Position numbers and translations under genes: made by a program
Notes under the pieces: model-generated
What the model was told of the DNA's origin: nothing
Database searches by the model: none
Seen by the model: the letters and a program-made list of their open reading frames with translations, nothing else
Assembly: GCF_015910445.1 (NCBI RefSeq)
Contig: NZ_CP048882.1
Coordinates: forward strand, 3,596,001-3,660,000
DNA length: 64,000 bases
Origin: Streptomyces bathyalis
GTDB taxonomy: Bacteria > Actinomycetota > Actinomycetes > Streptomycetales > Streptomycetaceae
Direction: 5' to 3'
Shown: one piece after another, positions 17,086 through 25,826 of the stretch
How the letters are laid out: each line of letters begins with the position of its first letter
Position numbering within the stretch: the stretch's first letter is position 1

Positions 17086-18359
17086 TGGCTCACCGGCTCC
17101 AGAAGCTCCCGCCCGCCCAGATACGGGCGGAGCAGCTCCGGCACCCGTACGGAACCGTCTGCCTGCTGGTGGTTCTCCAGGAGCGCGACGATCGTGCGGG
17201 GCACCGCGCACAGGGTGCCGTTGAGCGTCGCCAGCGGACGCACCTGCTTGCCCTCACGCATCCGGACCGACAGCCGCCGGGACTGGAACTCGGTGCAGTC
17301 GGAGGTCGAGGTCAGCTCGCGGTACTTGCCCTGCGTCGGGATCCACGCCTCACAGTCGTACTTGCGCGCCGCGGAGGAGCCGAGGTCGCCCGTCGCCACG
17401 TCGATCACCTGGAAGGGCAGCCCGAGCCCGGTGAGCCACTCCTTCTCCCACTCCAGCAGGCGCAGGTGCTCCGCCTCGGAGTCCTCCGGTGCGACGTACG
17501 AGAACATCTCGACCTTGTCGAACTGGTGGACCCGGAAGATGCCGCGGGTGTCCTTCCCGTACGACCCGGCCTCGCGCCGGAAGCAGGGCGAGAAGGCGGC
17601 GTAGCGCAGCGGCAGCCGCGAGGCGTCGATGATCTCGTCCATGTGGTACCCGGCGAGGGGGACTTCGGACGTGCCGACCAGATACAGCTCGTCCTTCTCC
17701 AGGTGGTAGACGTCCTGCGCGGCCTGACCGAGGAAGCCGGTGCCGTCCATGGCCTGCGGCTTGACGAGCGCCGGGGTCAGCATGGGCGTGAACCCGGCCT
17801 CGGTGGCCTGGGCGATCGCGGCGTTTACCAGCGCGAGTTCCAGCAGGGCGCCGATGCCGGTGAGGTAGTAGAAGCGCGAGCCGGAGACCTTCGCGCCGCG
17901 CTCGACGTCGATCGCGCCGAGCAGCTGCCCGAGTTCGAGATGGTCCTTCGGCTCGAAGCCCTCGGCGGCGAAGTCGCGGGGCGAGCCGATCGTCTCGCGG
18001 ACCGTGAAGTCCTCCTCGCCGCCGACCGGCACGTCGGGGTACACGACGTTGCCGAGCAGGCGCAGCAGGCGCTGGGTCTCCTCGGCGGCCTCGTTCTGCT
18101 CGGCGTCGGCGGCCTTCACCGCGGCGGACAACTCGCCGGCCTTCTTGAGCAGTTCGGCCTTCTCGTCGCCCTCGGCCCTGGGGATCAGCTTGCCGAGCTG
18201 CTTCTGCTCGGAGCGCAGTTCGTCGAACCTGACACCGGACGACCGTCGCCGTTCGTCCGCGGCGAGCAGGGCGTCGACGATGCCGACGTCCTCTCCACGG
18301 GCGCGCTGGGATTCGCGGACACGGTCTGGATCGTCGCGGAGGAGTCGGAGGTCAATCAC
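17082..18359 (-). CDS. serS: Seryl-tRNA synthetase
   Basis: A 425-residue class II aminoacyl-tRNA synthetase that charges tRNA-Ser. The N-terminus [18 protein letters not shown] leads into the long antiparallel coiled coil of the tRNA-binding arm, about residues 25-105. The catalytic core has motif 2 ([22 protein letters not shown]) split by position and motif 3 ([19 protein letters not shown]). The length is typical. The 568-bp region upstream has no gene and carries DnaA-box-like sequences. The downstream HAD phosphatase is translationally coupled. Confidence 0.97.
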   Translation of the reverse strand: MIDLRLLRDDPDRVRESQRARGEDVGIVDALLAADERRRSSGVRFDELRSEQKQLGKLIPRAEGDEKAELLKKAGELSAAVKAADAEQNEAAEETQRLLRLLGNVVYPDVPVGGEEDFTVRETIGSPRDFAAEGFEPKDHLELGQLLGAIDVERGAKVSGSRFYYLTGIGALLELALVNAAIAQATEAGFTPMLTPALVKPQAMDGTGFLGQAAQDVYHLEKDELYLVGTSEVPLAGYHMDEIIDASRLPLRYAAFSPCFRREAGSYGKDTRGIFRVHQFDKVEMFSYVAPEDSEAEHLRLLEWEKEWLTGLGLPFQVIDVATGDLGSSAARKYDCEAWIPTQGKYRELTSTSDCTEFQSRRLSVRMREGKQVRPLATLNGTLCAVPRTIVALLENHQQADGSVRVPELLRPYLGGRELLEPVSQ

Positions 18360-18579
18360 CCCGTCAGGGTACCGGTGGGATCACCTCGGCTCGACCGAGT
18401 ACTGGCCCCGGTGAATTCACGGGAATTGCCGCGCTATGCCGGAATTGAGGCGCCCTGCGGGGCGGTCCCTGGGCACCTCCGTCGAGAGGCGCATTGGCCG
18501 ACGCGGGCGCTCTCACCTGCCATGTCGCCGTTCCCTGAAGGGAGTTGACGCAGCGTCGGGAGTGATGAAGTCCGGGAAC

Positions 18580-18644
18580 TTATCCACAGCACGCCGGACT
18601 CTTCCCATCGTTATCCACAGGGTTCAGGTAGGGCCTGTGGATTG
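18580..18644. promoter_or_regulatory. DnaA-box-like cluster, proximal part
   Basis: TTATCCACA occurs perfectly at 18580-18588 and 18611-18619. A two-mismatch inverted copy, TGTGGATTG, is at 18636-18644. The sequence equals the E. coli DnaA box; Streptomyces boxes prefer TTGTCCACA but include this form. DnaA binding here is inference. Confidence 0.5.
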
Positions 18645-18846
18645 CGGAGGAGATCGTTCCTGGGAATCCGCCGAGACCCGGGATATCCCGGAACAAACCT
18701 GTAACAAGCACTCATTCGAGGGGGGTTGACTCACGCTGAAGAGTGACCCAAGAGAATTGCTGTGACGAAACCGCCCTGGCCGCGTTGGGGACACGTTTGT
18801 GGTCTCCATGCGGTTTTGTCGATATTGCCCGTTTCGGCCTCCCGAG

Positions 18847-18879
18847 TTGTGCACAGCCCACACGAGTGCCTGTGGATAA
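18847..18879. promoter_or_regulatory. DnaA-box-like cluster, distal part
   Basis: TGTGGATAA at 18871-18879 is a perfect inverted TTATCCACA. TTGTGCACA at 18847-18855 differs by one base from the Streptomyces box TTGTCCACA. These lie about 230-290 bases from the proximal boxes. Confidence 0.45.
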
Positions 18880-18927
18880 CTTTGAGCGCTGCACCGGCTG
18901 TCCCGGCACAGCGCCGCACAGCCTCGT

Positions 18928-19857
18928 TCAGCCCCGCCCGTCCAGACAGCGCGTCAGCCAGTCGGCCGCCTCCACGAACTCGGCGTCGGTCGTGCCCGGA
19001 CGCTCCGAGGCGTGCCCGCCGTCCGCCCGCGGATACGAGCCGAGATAGCGCACCTGTTCGCAAGCGCGCTTCAGACCCATGAGCACGTCCCCCACCCGGC
19101 GGTCCTGCAGATGGCCCTCGCAGTCCACCGAGAAGCAGTAGCGGCCGATCCCCTCGCCGGTCGGCCGCGACTCGATGCGCATCATGTTCACGCCGCGCGA
19201 AGCGAACTCCTGGAGCACCTCCAGCAGCGCACCGGGATGGTCGTCGCGCAGCCAGAAGACGACCGAGGTCTTGTCCGAGCCGGTCGCCGCCGCGGGCCGC
19301 GCCGGACGTCCCACGAGAACGAACCGGGTGGCCGCGTTGTCCGCGTCGTGGATGCCCGTCACCAGCGGTTCGAGGCCGTACGTGGCCGCCGCGAACTCAC
19401 CGGCGAAGGCCGCGTCGTAGCGGCCCTCCTGCACCAGCCGGGCGCCGTCGGCGTTGGACGCCGCGGACTCCCACAGCGCGTCGGGGATGTGCTCCGCCAT
19501 CCAGCGCCGGACCTGCGGCTGCGCGACGGGGTGCCCCGTCACCGTCTTGATGCTCTCCAGCGGAGTGCCCGGGCGGGCCAGCAGCGCGAAGGCGATGGGA
19601 AGCAGCACCTCGCGGTAGATCATCAGGGGCCGGCCGCTCGCCAGCTCGTCGAGCGTCGCGGTGACGCCGCCCTCCACCGAGTTCTCGATCGGGACGAAGG
19701 CCGCCGCGGCCTCGCCGTTGCGTACGGCGTCGAGGGCCACGGGCACGGACACCATCGGTGTCAGTTCGCGGGTGGCCGCTTCCGGGAGGGTGTGCAGGGC
19801 GGCCTCGGTGAAGGTTCCTTCGGGACCGAGGTACGTATAGCGGCTCGCTGATGACAT
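18928..19857 (-). CDS. pheA: Prephenate dehydratase
   Basis: A 309-residue enzyme converting prephenate to phenylpyruvate for phenylalanine synthesis. The catalytic domain (residues 1-195) has YLGPEGTFTEAAL, VPIENSVEGGV and the TRF catalytic motif in NAATRFVLVG. The ACT regulatory domain follows (GALLEVLQEFASRGVNMMRIESRPTG in two pieces), with the GALV-like and ESRP motifs that bind phenylalanine for feedback control. There is no chorismate mutase domain, as usual in actinobacteria. The last ~35 residues are less conserved. It is transcribed towards serS but separated from it by 568 bp. Confidence 0.96.
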   Translation of the reverse strand: MSSASRYTYLGPEGTFTEAALHTLPEAATRELTPMVSVPVALDAVRNGEAAAAFVPIENSVEGGVTATLDELASGRPLMIYREVLLPIAFALLARPGTPLESIKTVTGHPVAQPQVRRWMAEHIPDALWESAASNADGARLVQEGRYDAAFAGEFAAATYGLEPLVTGIHDADNAATRFVLVGRPARPAAATGSDKTSVVFWLRDDHPGALLEVLQEFASRGVNMMRIESRPTGEGIGRYCFSVDCEGHLQDRRVGDVLMGLKRACEQVRYLGSYPRADGGHASERPGTTDAEFVEAADWLTRCLDGRG

Positions 19858-19987
19858 GAGCCCACGTTAGCCGCGTCGGAGACGCAGCGTTTCCGGCGTC
19901 TCATCTGCCGGGCGGCGGGCCCGGCGCGCGTTGACGCGAGGCGCCCGCGCGCCGCCGTGACGGGCCATGCACCGGGACGACACACGT

Positions 19988-20021
19988 GTGGGGGCCACGG
20001 TCGCGTGACCGTGGCCCCCAC
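19988..20021 (-). terminator. Strong hairpin terminator of the ABC operon
   Basis: GTGGGGGCCACGGTC at 19988-20002 pairs perfectly with GACCGTGGCCCCCAC at 20007-20021 around a four-base loop. It lies 30 bases past the stop of the last permease gene and before pheA. Confidence 0.8.
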
Positions 20022-20050
20022 TCCGCGTGTGCCGCCGGTGGCGGCCGCTC

Positions 20051-20773
20051 TCATTCCTCCCCGGCGAGCGTGAAGACGCGCAGCCTGCGGGCCGCGTACC
20101 AGGCGCCGCCGACGGTGGCGACGGCCAGCAGCGTGACGCCCGTGGCCATGCCCACCTCCGAGGTGATGCCCGCCCCGCTGCCGCCGACCTTCTGCGCCAG
20201 CGTCAGGGCCCACTGCTGTACGGACAGCTCCCGGGCCCCCGGCACCAGGCTGCCGAAGAGGGTCTCCCAGATCAGGGCGTAGACCAGGCCGAACACCACG
20301 GCGTGCCGCGAGACCGTGCCCAGCAGCAGGAACAGTGCGCTGTAGGCGACGGAGGCGGCCGCGGCGGAGACCGCGTAGGCCGTGGCGATCTGCTGGCTGT
20401 TGCCGTTGAGGATGTAGCCCGCCACGAACGTGGGGACGGCCGAGAAGGCGACCGTCACACCGATCGCGACCACCAGCTTCGTCACGATGATGCTGGAGCG
20501 CCTGATCGGCTTGGCCAGCAGGTAGACCACCGAGCCGTCGTCGATCTCCGGGCCGATGGCGCCCGTACCGGCGACGACACCGATGAGCGGGACGATCGTG
20601 GCCATCGCGAAGCCGCCCAGCAGCTGCTTGGTGACGTCGTCGTCCACGTCGCCGAGCATGCGCACGGCCAGGGCGACGACGAGCAGCAGCAACGGGAGCG
20701 CGCAGAGCAGCAGGGCGCGGCGGCGTCCCAGCAATCCCCTGTAGGTGAGCCGTGCGACTGTCTTGTTGTACAT
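20051..20773 (-). CDS. ABC transporter permease (ABC-2 type)
   Basis: A 240-residue integral membrane protein with about six helices (LLLCALPLLLLVVALAVRML; VVAIGVTVAFSAVPTFVAGYI; VSAAAASVAYSALFLLLG; VTLLAVATVGGAWYA among them). GGGAG precedes the ATG at 20773. It follows the ATPase gene at 20788 by 14 bases and is the last gene of a four-gene operon. With that ATPase it probably makes an exporter; the substrate is unknown. Confidence 0.87.
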   Translation of the reverse strand: MYNKTVARLTYRGLLGRRRALLLCALPLLLLVVALAVRMLGDVDDDVTKQLLGGFAMATIVPLIGVVAGTGAIGPEIDDGSVVYLLAKPIRRSSIIVTKLVVAIGVTVAFSAVPTFVAGYILNGNSQQIATAYAVSAAAASVAYSALFLLLGTVSRHAVVFGLVYALIWETLFGSLVPGARELSVQQWALTLAQKVGGSGAGITSEVGMATGVTLLAVATVGGAWYAARRLRVFTLAGEE

Positions 20774-20787
20774 CGAGAGGGCTCCCT

Positions 20788-21705
20788 TCAGGCCGCGACG
20801 AGGTACGAGAAGACGCTCTCCAGGGACTCGTCCGAGGGCGAGACCGTGTAGAGCCGGATGCCGTGCTCGCGGGCGAGCCGGGGGAGGACCTGGGTGAACC
20901 GGCCGAAGTCGATGGCCTGGATCTGCAGCGCCTTCTCGTTCCAGTCGAGCTCGATGCCCGCCGTGGATGCGTCGGCGATGAGGGCCGCCGCGAGGCGCCG
21001 GTCGTCGCTGGAGCGTACGAGGTAGCGGTGCGGGCGGTCCGTCATCAGGCGGCGGATCTTGCGGAAGTCGCCGCTGGCCGCGTGCCTGCCGGCGACGACG
21101 ACCTCGATGTGGGACGCGAGCTGCTCGACCTCCTCCAGGATGTGCGAGGAGAAGAGCACGGTGCGGCCCGAGTCGCCCATCTGCCGCAGCAGCTGCATCA
21201 GTTGCATGCGCTGACGCGGGTCCATGCCGTTGAACGGCTCGTCGAGCAGCAGCACCGACGGGTCGTGCACCAGGGCGGAGGCCATCTTCACGCGCTGGCG
21301 CATGCCCTTGCTGTAGGTGGAGATCTTGCGGTCCTGCGCCTGTTCCATCTCGACGGTGGCCAGCGCCTTGCGGGTGGCCGCGGCCGGGTCGGACAGCTTG
21401 TGCAGTTCAGCGTTGGCCAGGACGAAGTCCCAGCCGGTGAGGAAGTCGTACATCCCCTCACGCTCGGGGACGAGGCCGATCTCCTTGTACGCCGCCTGGT
21501 TGCGCCAGATCGGTGCCCCGTCCAGCGTGACGCTTCCCGTCGAGGGCGGCAGGAACCCGCCCATCATGTTGATGAGTGTGGACTTGCCCGCACCGTTCGG
21601 GCCGAGCAGGCCGGTCACGCCGGGGCCGATGTCCATGGTGATGTCGTTGACGGCGACGACGTTCCCGAACCAGCGGGAAGTGTGGTCGATATGCAGAGTT
21701 GTCAC
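20788..21705 (-). CDS. ABC transporter ATP-binding protein
   Basis: A 305-residue ATPase. Walker A is GLLGPNGAGKSTLINMM, the signature is TYSKGMRQRVKMASAL, Walker B is SVLLLDEPFNGMDP, and the switch His lies in VLFSSHILEEVEQLA. The C-terminal ~90 residues follow the pattern of export ATPases. GTG at 21705 overlaps the permease stop (GTGA) and has a purine-rich site upstream. A longer in-frame reading up to 22413 would run back through the permease gene in another frame and is rejected. Confidence 0.92.
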   Translation of the reverse strand: MTTLHIDHTSRWFGNVVAVNDITMDIGPGVTGLLGPNGAGKSTLINMMGGFLPPSTGSVTLDGAPIWRNQAAYKEIGLVPEREGMYDFLTGWDFVLANAELHKLSDPAAATRKALATVEMEQAQDRKISTYSKGMRQRVKMASALVHDPSVLLLDEPFNGMDPRQRMQLMQLLRQMGDSGRTVLFSSHILEEVEQLASHIEVVVAGRHAASGDFRKIRRLMTDRPHRYLVRSSDDRRLAAALIADASTAGIELDWNEKALQIQAIDFGRFTQVLPRLAREHGIRLYTVSPSDESLESVFSYLVAA

Positions 21706-22640
21706 AGCCCGGCCTTTCGGTAGCGGCGCAGCAGCAGGGCGTACGTTCCGGCGATGAGTACGACGGTCAGCAGTGCGTACACGGACGCCTGGGCGCTCGT
21801 CAGGTCGGGCGGGCCGCCCGGGAAGGCGTGCTTGCCGTCCAGGAACTTGCTCTGCAGGCCGTCGACGAGCGACCCGGGCGACGCCAGGCCTATCCAGCCG
21901 ATGGAGTCGGTGTTGTCCTGGGAGGCGAGGATCCCCTGGAGCACGTTGACGAGCATGTACGGAATGGTCAGCACGGCGATGATGGCCGCGACGCCGAAGC
22001 CGCGGCGCGGTGTCGCGGCGGCCACCGTCAGCGCGATGCCGGCATGCAGTACGGAGAAGACCGCGCAGCAGACGAGCCCGTACGCGAAGCCCTTCGTCTC
22101 GTCCCCGAAGTCGAGCTTCGCCAGCATCGCCCCGACGTAGAGGATGAGGACGGACGTCGCCGTGAAGACGAAGATCGCGGCGGAGAGCGCCGCGTACTTG
22201 GCGCCGACGTAGTCCCCGCGCTGGATGGGCCGCGAGAAGTACAGCGGCACGACGCGGAAGCGCAGGTCGAGGGAGACGGCCTGGGGTGCCATCGCTGCGA
22301 TGTAGACGCCGATGACGGGCTGCATCTGGATGACGTAGGCGTTGTAGTCGATCGGCATCTCCTTGGCCTTCGTGAAGACCGTGACGGCGACGACGATCGC
22401 GGCGGGTACGCACATGACCGCGAAGAGGATCATCGGCAGCACCTTGGACCTGGCCGAGCGGCCCAGCCCGTAAGCGCCGCGCAGCGACTGCCCGAAGAGG
22501 GAGGTGCGGGCGTATCCGCGGCCCAGCCGGGGGCCGTCGTAGTTGCGGTAGCCGATGTTGTGGATGACGTCCTCGCCGCGCTGCCCCGGCGGCTTGCCGG
22601 CGGTCGCGACGGGTGTGCTGCCGTGAGGCTCAGGCGACAT
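21702..22640 (-). CDS. ABC transporter permease (ABC-2 type)
   Basis: A 312-residue membrane protein. A hydrophilic N-terminus of about 65 residues contains IHNIGYRNYDGPRLGR, typical of this permease group. About six helices follow (MILFAVMCVPAAIVVAVTVF; IFVFTATSVLILYVGAML; AVFSVLHAGIALTVAAA; VAAIIAVLTIPYMLVNVL; VYALLTVVLIAGTYALLL). It starts 11 bases before the end of the first ATPase gene and overlaps the second, so it is tightly coupled to both. Confidence 0.88.
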   Translation of the reverse strand: MSPEPHGSTPVATAGKPPGQRGEDVIHNIGYRNYDGPRLGRGYARTSLFGQSLRGAYGLGRSARSKVLPMILFAVMCVPAAIVVAVTVFTKAKEMPIDYNAYVIQMQPVIGVYIAAMAPQAVSLDLRFRVVPLYFSRPIQRGDYVGAKYAALSAAIFVFTATSVLILYVGAMLAKLDFGDETKGFAYGLVCCAVFSVLHAGIALTVAAATPRRGFGVAAIIAVLTIPYMLVNVLQGILASQDNTDSIGWIGLASPGSLVDGLQSKFLDGKHAFPGGPPDLTSAQASVYALLTVVLIAGTYALLLRRYRKAGL

Positions 22641-23670
22641 CGCCGCTGCCTCCCTTCTGCGGCTGGAGTTCGCGGTCGGATGCGGGACCGCCGCCCTTGG
22701 TCAGGGCGTCGGCGGAGGGGGCGGAGGCCCCGGCGCCGGGCTCCGTGTTGAAGACCTCCGCGATGTGGTGGCGGCGCTGTTCCATCCGCACCAGGCCGAG
22801 GCCGAGTTCCATGACGGTGTCGCGGACGGTGTCGTACGCCGATTCGTCGGTCGCGTCGACCATGAGCACATGCCCGGCACCGGGGGCGCCCGCCGTGCCC
22901 GGAAGCTGCGCGGACAGCCCGGCGGCGGCCAGCGCGGAGCGCAGTGCCTCCGCACCGTCCGGGTGGGAGTCGGTGTCGGTGACCTCCACCGCCAGGGACG
23001 CGGTGCTCTTGGTGAAGTCGGCCGTACTGGAGGCACGCAGCAGCTTGCCGCCGTCGATGACCACGACGTGGTCGCAGGTGCGCTCCAGCTCGCCCAGCAG
23101 GTGGGAGGTGACGAGCACGGAGATGCCGAAGTCGGTGTGTACGCGGCGGATCAGCGCGAGCATCTCGTCGCGGCCGACGGGGTCGAGGCCGTTGGTCGGC
23201 TCGTCGAGCAGCACCAGCTTCGGGTCGTGCACGAGGGCCTGTGCGAGCTTGACGCGCTGCTTCATGCCCGTCGAATAGCCGCCCATGGGGCGGTAGCGCT
23301 CCTCGTACAGACCGACGTGGCGCAGGGTGTCGGCCGTGCGCTCGCGTGCGGCGGTGAAGGGGAGCCCGGACATGCGCGCCATGTGGACGACGAACTCGGT
23401 CGCGGAGACGTCGGGCGGCAGACAGTCGTGCTCGGGCATGTATCCGACGCGCTCGCGGATCGCCGCACCCTCCCGTGCCACGTCGAGTCCGAGGACGGTG
23501 GCGCCGCCCTGGGTCGCGGGGGAGAGACCGAGCAAGATCTTGATGAGGGTCGATTTTCCGGCCCCGTTGGCGCCCACCAGGCCGGTAACACCCGGTGTGA
23601 TGCCCACGGTCAGCCGGTCCAGCGCGGTCACCCGTGGGTACCGCTTGGTCAGGCTTTCGATAGCAATCAC
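22630..23670 (-). CDS. ABC transporter ATP-binding protein (first gene of operon)
   Basis: A 346-residue ATPase with Walker A GLVGANGAGKSTLIKIL, signature GGYSTGMKQRVKLAQAL, Walker B LVLLDEPTNGLDP and switch His in LVTSHLLGELE. The C-terminal ~120 residues are an extra domain. The start is set by the ribosome site: AGGAGG ends just before a GTG at 23676, too close to use, but stands six bases ahead of the in-frame GTG at 23670. The four genes together look like a paired or heteromeric export system; nothing in the sequence names the substrate. Confidence 0.92.
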   Translation of the reverse strand: MIAIESLTKRYPRVTALDRLTVGITPGVTGLVGANGAGKSTLIKILLGLSPATQGGATVLGLDVAREGAAIRERVGYMPEHDCLPPDVSATEFVVHMARMSGLPFTAARERTADTLRHVGLYEERYRPMGGYSTGMKQRVKLAQALVHDPKLVLLDEPTNGLDPVGRDEMLALIRRVHTDFGISVLVTSHLLGELERTCDHVVVIDGGKLLRASSTADFTKSTASLAVEVTDTDSHPDGAEALRSALAAAGLSAQLPGTAGAPGAGHVLMVDATDESAYDTVRDTVMELGLGLVRMEQRRHHIAEVFNTEPGAGASAPSADALTKGGGPASDRELQPQKGGSGDVA

Positions 23671-23951
23671 AGTCACCCTCCTGACGCTATGGCCTACGAG
23701 CCATGTGTCACGTCCCTCTGGGGGGCTGGATCCGACTGGTACCGAAGGGTGATGCTCCCTTAAGGGGGTCGTAGGACAAGTGAGGCGAAAACCCTGCCGG
23801 TCAGGCACCGCACCTCGAAGTTACCCCTGGTATCCACAGCCTTGAGCGGTCTATTGACTCCGCCATCGTCCGTTGTCACATTGATCAGTGTCGAATACGC
23901 GGACGCGGCAGGGGCGTCGGTCCCTGCCGGCCTCGAAGGGCTGGGGGATCT

Positions 23952-25826
23952 GTGAGCGAGCGGAACGGCAGCGGGGCCGACAGCGCGGGCGCTGAGCGGG
24001 GAGCGGGTCCGCCCCGGGGCCGGCGCCGGGGGGCGACCGGGGACCTGAGTATCGAGGGCGCACGCGAGCGCCGGGTGCGCACACCGGAAGGCGTCGAGTT
24101 GTGCGTGGCGGAGCTTGGCGACGCGCAGGCCCCGACCGTCGTGCTGATCCACGGCTACCCGGACAGCAAGGAGGTCTGGTCGAAGGTCGCCCGGCGGCTC
24201 AGCGGCCGCTTCCACGTGGTCCTCTACGACGTACGGGGCTGCGGCCGCTCCTCGGCGCCCGAGCCGCTGCGCGGCGGCTTCACCCTGGAGAAGCTGACGC
24301 AGGACTTCCTGACCGTGGCGGGCGCCGTGTCCCCCGGGCGGCCCGTGCACGTGGTGGGGCACGACTGGGGGTCCGTGCAGGGCTGGGAGTTCGCCACCGC
24401 GGAGGAGACCAGGGGCCGGGTCGCCTCGTTCACCTCGATGTCCGGCCCGTCTCTCGACCACTTCGGCCACTGGATCAAGAAGCGGGTGAACCGTCCGACG
24501 CCGCGGCGGCTGGCGCAGGCCGCCGGCCAGGGCGTCCGCTCCTGGTACGTCTACATGCTGCACACGCCGGTGCTGCCGGAACTGGCGTGGAGGGGACCGC
24601 TGTCACGGGCCTGGCCGAAGCTGCTGCGCAGGGCGGAGAAGCTGCCCGCGGACGGCTACCCCACGTCCTCGCTGGGGCGCGACGCCGCGCACGGCGCATG
24701 GCTGTACCGCGACAACGTGCGCTTCAGGCTGCGGCACCCCCGTGACGACTGCCATGCCCATGTGCCCGTCCAGCTGATCACCCCGACCCGCGACGTCTTC
24801 CTGAGCGAACGGCTCTACGACGACGTCGAGTCGTGGGCACCCGGCGTCGTCCGGCACACGCTGGACGCCAAGCACTGGATCCCGCGCACCCGGCCCGACC
24901 AACTCGCGGTCTGGATCAGTGACTTCGTCGACGCGCAGGAATCCGGCCGGGCCGCCGGGCCGGGCGAGCCCGTGCGGGTGTACGAGGGCAGCGGGCCGTA
25001 CGCGGAGCGGTTCGGCGGCTCGCTCGTGCTGGTCACGGGGGCGGGAAGCGGCATCGGCCGGGCCACGGCCCTGTCGTTCGCCGCGGCCGGAGCGCGGATC
25101 GTGGCGGTCGACGTGGACGGCGAACGGGCCGCGCGGACCGCGGAGTCGGCGGAGCGGGCCGGATCTCCGCAGGCCTGGGCGGAGACGGCCGACGTGAGCG
25201 ACCAGCAGCAGATGGAGAAGCTCGCCCAGAGGATCGCTGCCGACCACGGGGTCGTGGACGTTCTCGTCAACAACGCCGGCATAGGCGTCTCCGGTCCCTT
25301 CCTCGACACCAGCGTCGAGGACTGGAAGCGGACGCTGGACGTCAATCTGTGGGGCGTCATCCACGGCTGCCGCCTCTTCGGCAAGCAGATGGCGGAACGC
25401 GGCCAGGGCGGACACATCGTCAACGTCGCCTCGGACGCGGCCTATCAGCCCACGCGGCTGCTGCCCGCCTACGGCACGTCGAAGGCCGCCGTCCTGATGC
25501 TGAGCGAGTGCCTGCGGGCCGAGCTGGCAGGGCGGGGCATCGGCGTCACCGCGGTCTGTCCCGGGCCGGTCAACACGGACATCACCAGGACGGCTCGCTT
25601 CGTCGGCCTCGACGAGGCCGGGCAGCGGCGCCGCCGGGAACGGGTGACCCGCCTGTACAAGCTGCGCAACTACCCGCCGGAGAAGGTCGCCAGGGTGATC
25701 ATGCGGGCCGTCGTGCGCAATCAGGCGGTCGTCCCGGTCACCCCCGAGGCCCGCGGTGTCCGGGTGCTCTCCCGGCTCTCACCGCGAGTACTGCGTGCGA
25801 TCGCCCGGATAGAGCCCCCGCTGTGA
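23952..25826 (+). CDS. EphD-like fusion: epoxide-hydrolase-type alpha/beta hydrolase plus short-chain dehydrogenase
   Basis: A 624-residue two-domain protein. Residues about 40-330 are an alpha/beta hydrolase: the oxyanion segment is LIHGYPDS, the nucleophile is Asp138 in GHDWGS, a likely acid is the Asp of TPTRDVF, and the base is the His of DAKHWIP. An Asp nucleophile points to epoxide hydrolase or dehalogenase chemistry. Residues about 355-600 are a short-chain dehydrogenase: TGAGSGIG (362-369), NNAG, and Tyr507-x3-Lys511. The same domain order is found in mycobacterial EphD, linked to lipid epoxide metabolism. The GTG start is at 23952, and the TGA overlaps the GTG of the MerR gene. Confidence 0.92.
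   Translation: MSERNGSGADSAGAERGAGPPRGRRRGATGDLSIEGARERRVRTPEGVELCVAELGDAQAPTVVLIHGYPDSKEVWSKVARRLSGRFHVVLYDVRGCGRSSAPEPLRGGFTLEKLTQDFLTVAGAVSPGRPVHVVGHDWGSVQGWEFATAEETRGRVASFTSMSGPSLDHFGHWIKKRVNRPTPRRLAQAAGQGVRSWYVYMLHTPVLPELAWRGPLSRAWPKLLRRAEKLPADGYPTSSLGRDAAHGAWLYRDNVRFRLRHPRDDCHAHVPVQLITPTRDVFLSERLYDDVESWAPGVVRHTLDAKHWIPRTRPDQLAVWISDFVDAQESGRAAGPGEPVRVYEGSGPYAERFGGSLVLVTGAGSGIGRATALSFAAAGARIVAVDVDGERAARTAESAERAGSPQAWAETADVSDQQQMEKLAQRIAADHGVVDVLVNNAGIGVSGPFLDTSVEDWKRTLDVNLWGVIHGCRLFGKQMAERGQGGHIVNVASDAAYQPTRLLPAYGTSKAAVLMLSECLRAELAGRGIGVTAVCPGPVNTDITRTARFVGLDEAGQRRRRERVTRLYKLRNYPPEKVARVIMRAVVRNQAVVPVTPEARGVRVLSRLSPRVLRAIARIEPPL

Larger units (their letters stand above)
18360..18927. other. 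Gene-free region upstream of serS
   Basis: This 568-bp stretch between serS and pheA contains no credible coding frame. It is less GC-rich than its surroundings. It holds three perfect TTATCCACA sequences and some weaker variants, described separately, and must contain the serS promoter. No tRNA or T-box leader was recognised. Confidence 0.6.

Noticed and set aside
20788..22413. A 541-residue reading that would extend the ABC ATPase upstream
   Set aside because: The extra part is an Arg-rich shadow of the permease frame; the GTG at 21705 gives a normal ATPase and a standard GTGA overlap.
23854..23882. TTGACT with CACATT 17 bases later as a promoter for the EphD-like gene
   Set aside because: The -35 is fair, but the -10 is weak, and such pairs occur often by chance.
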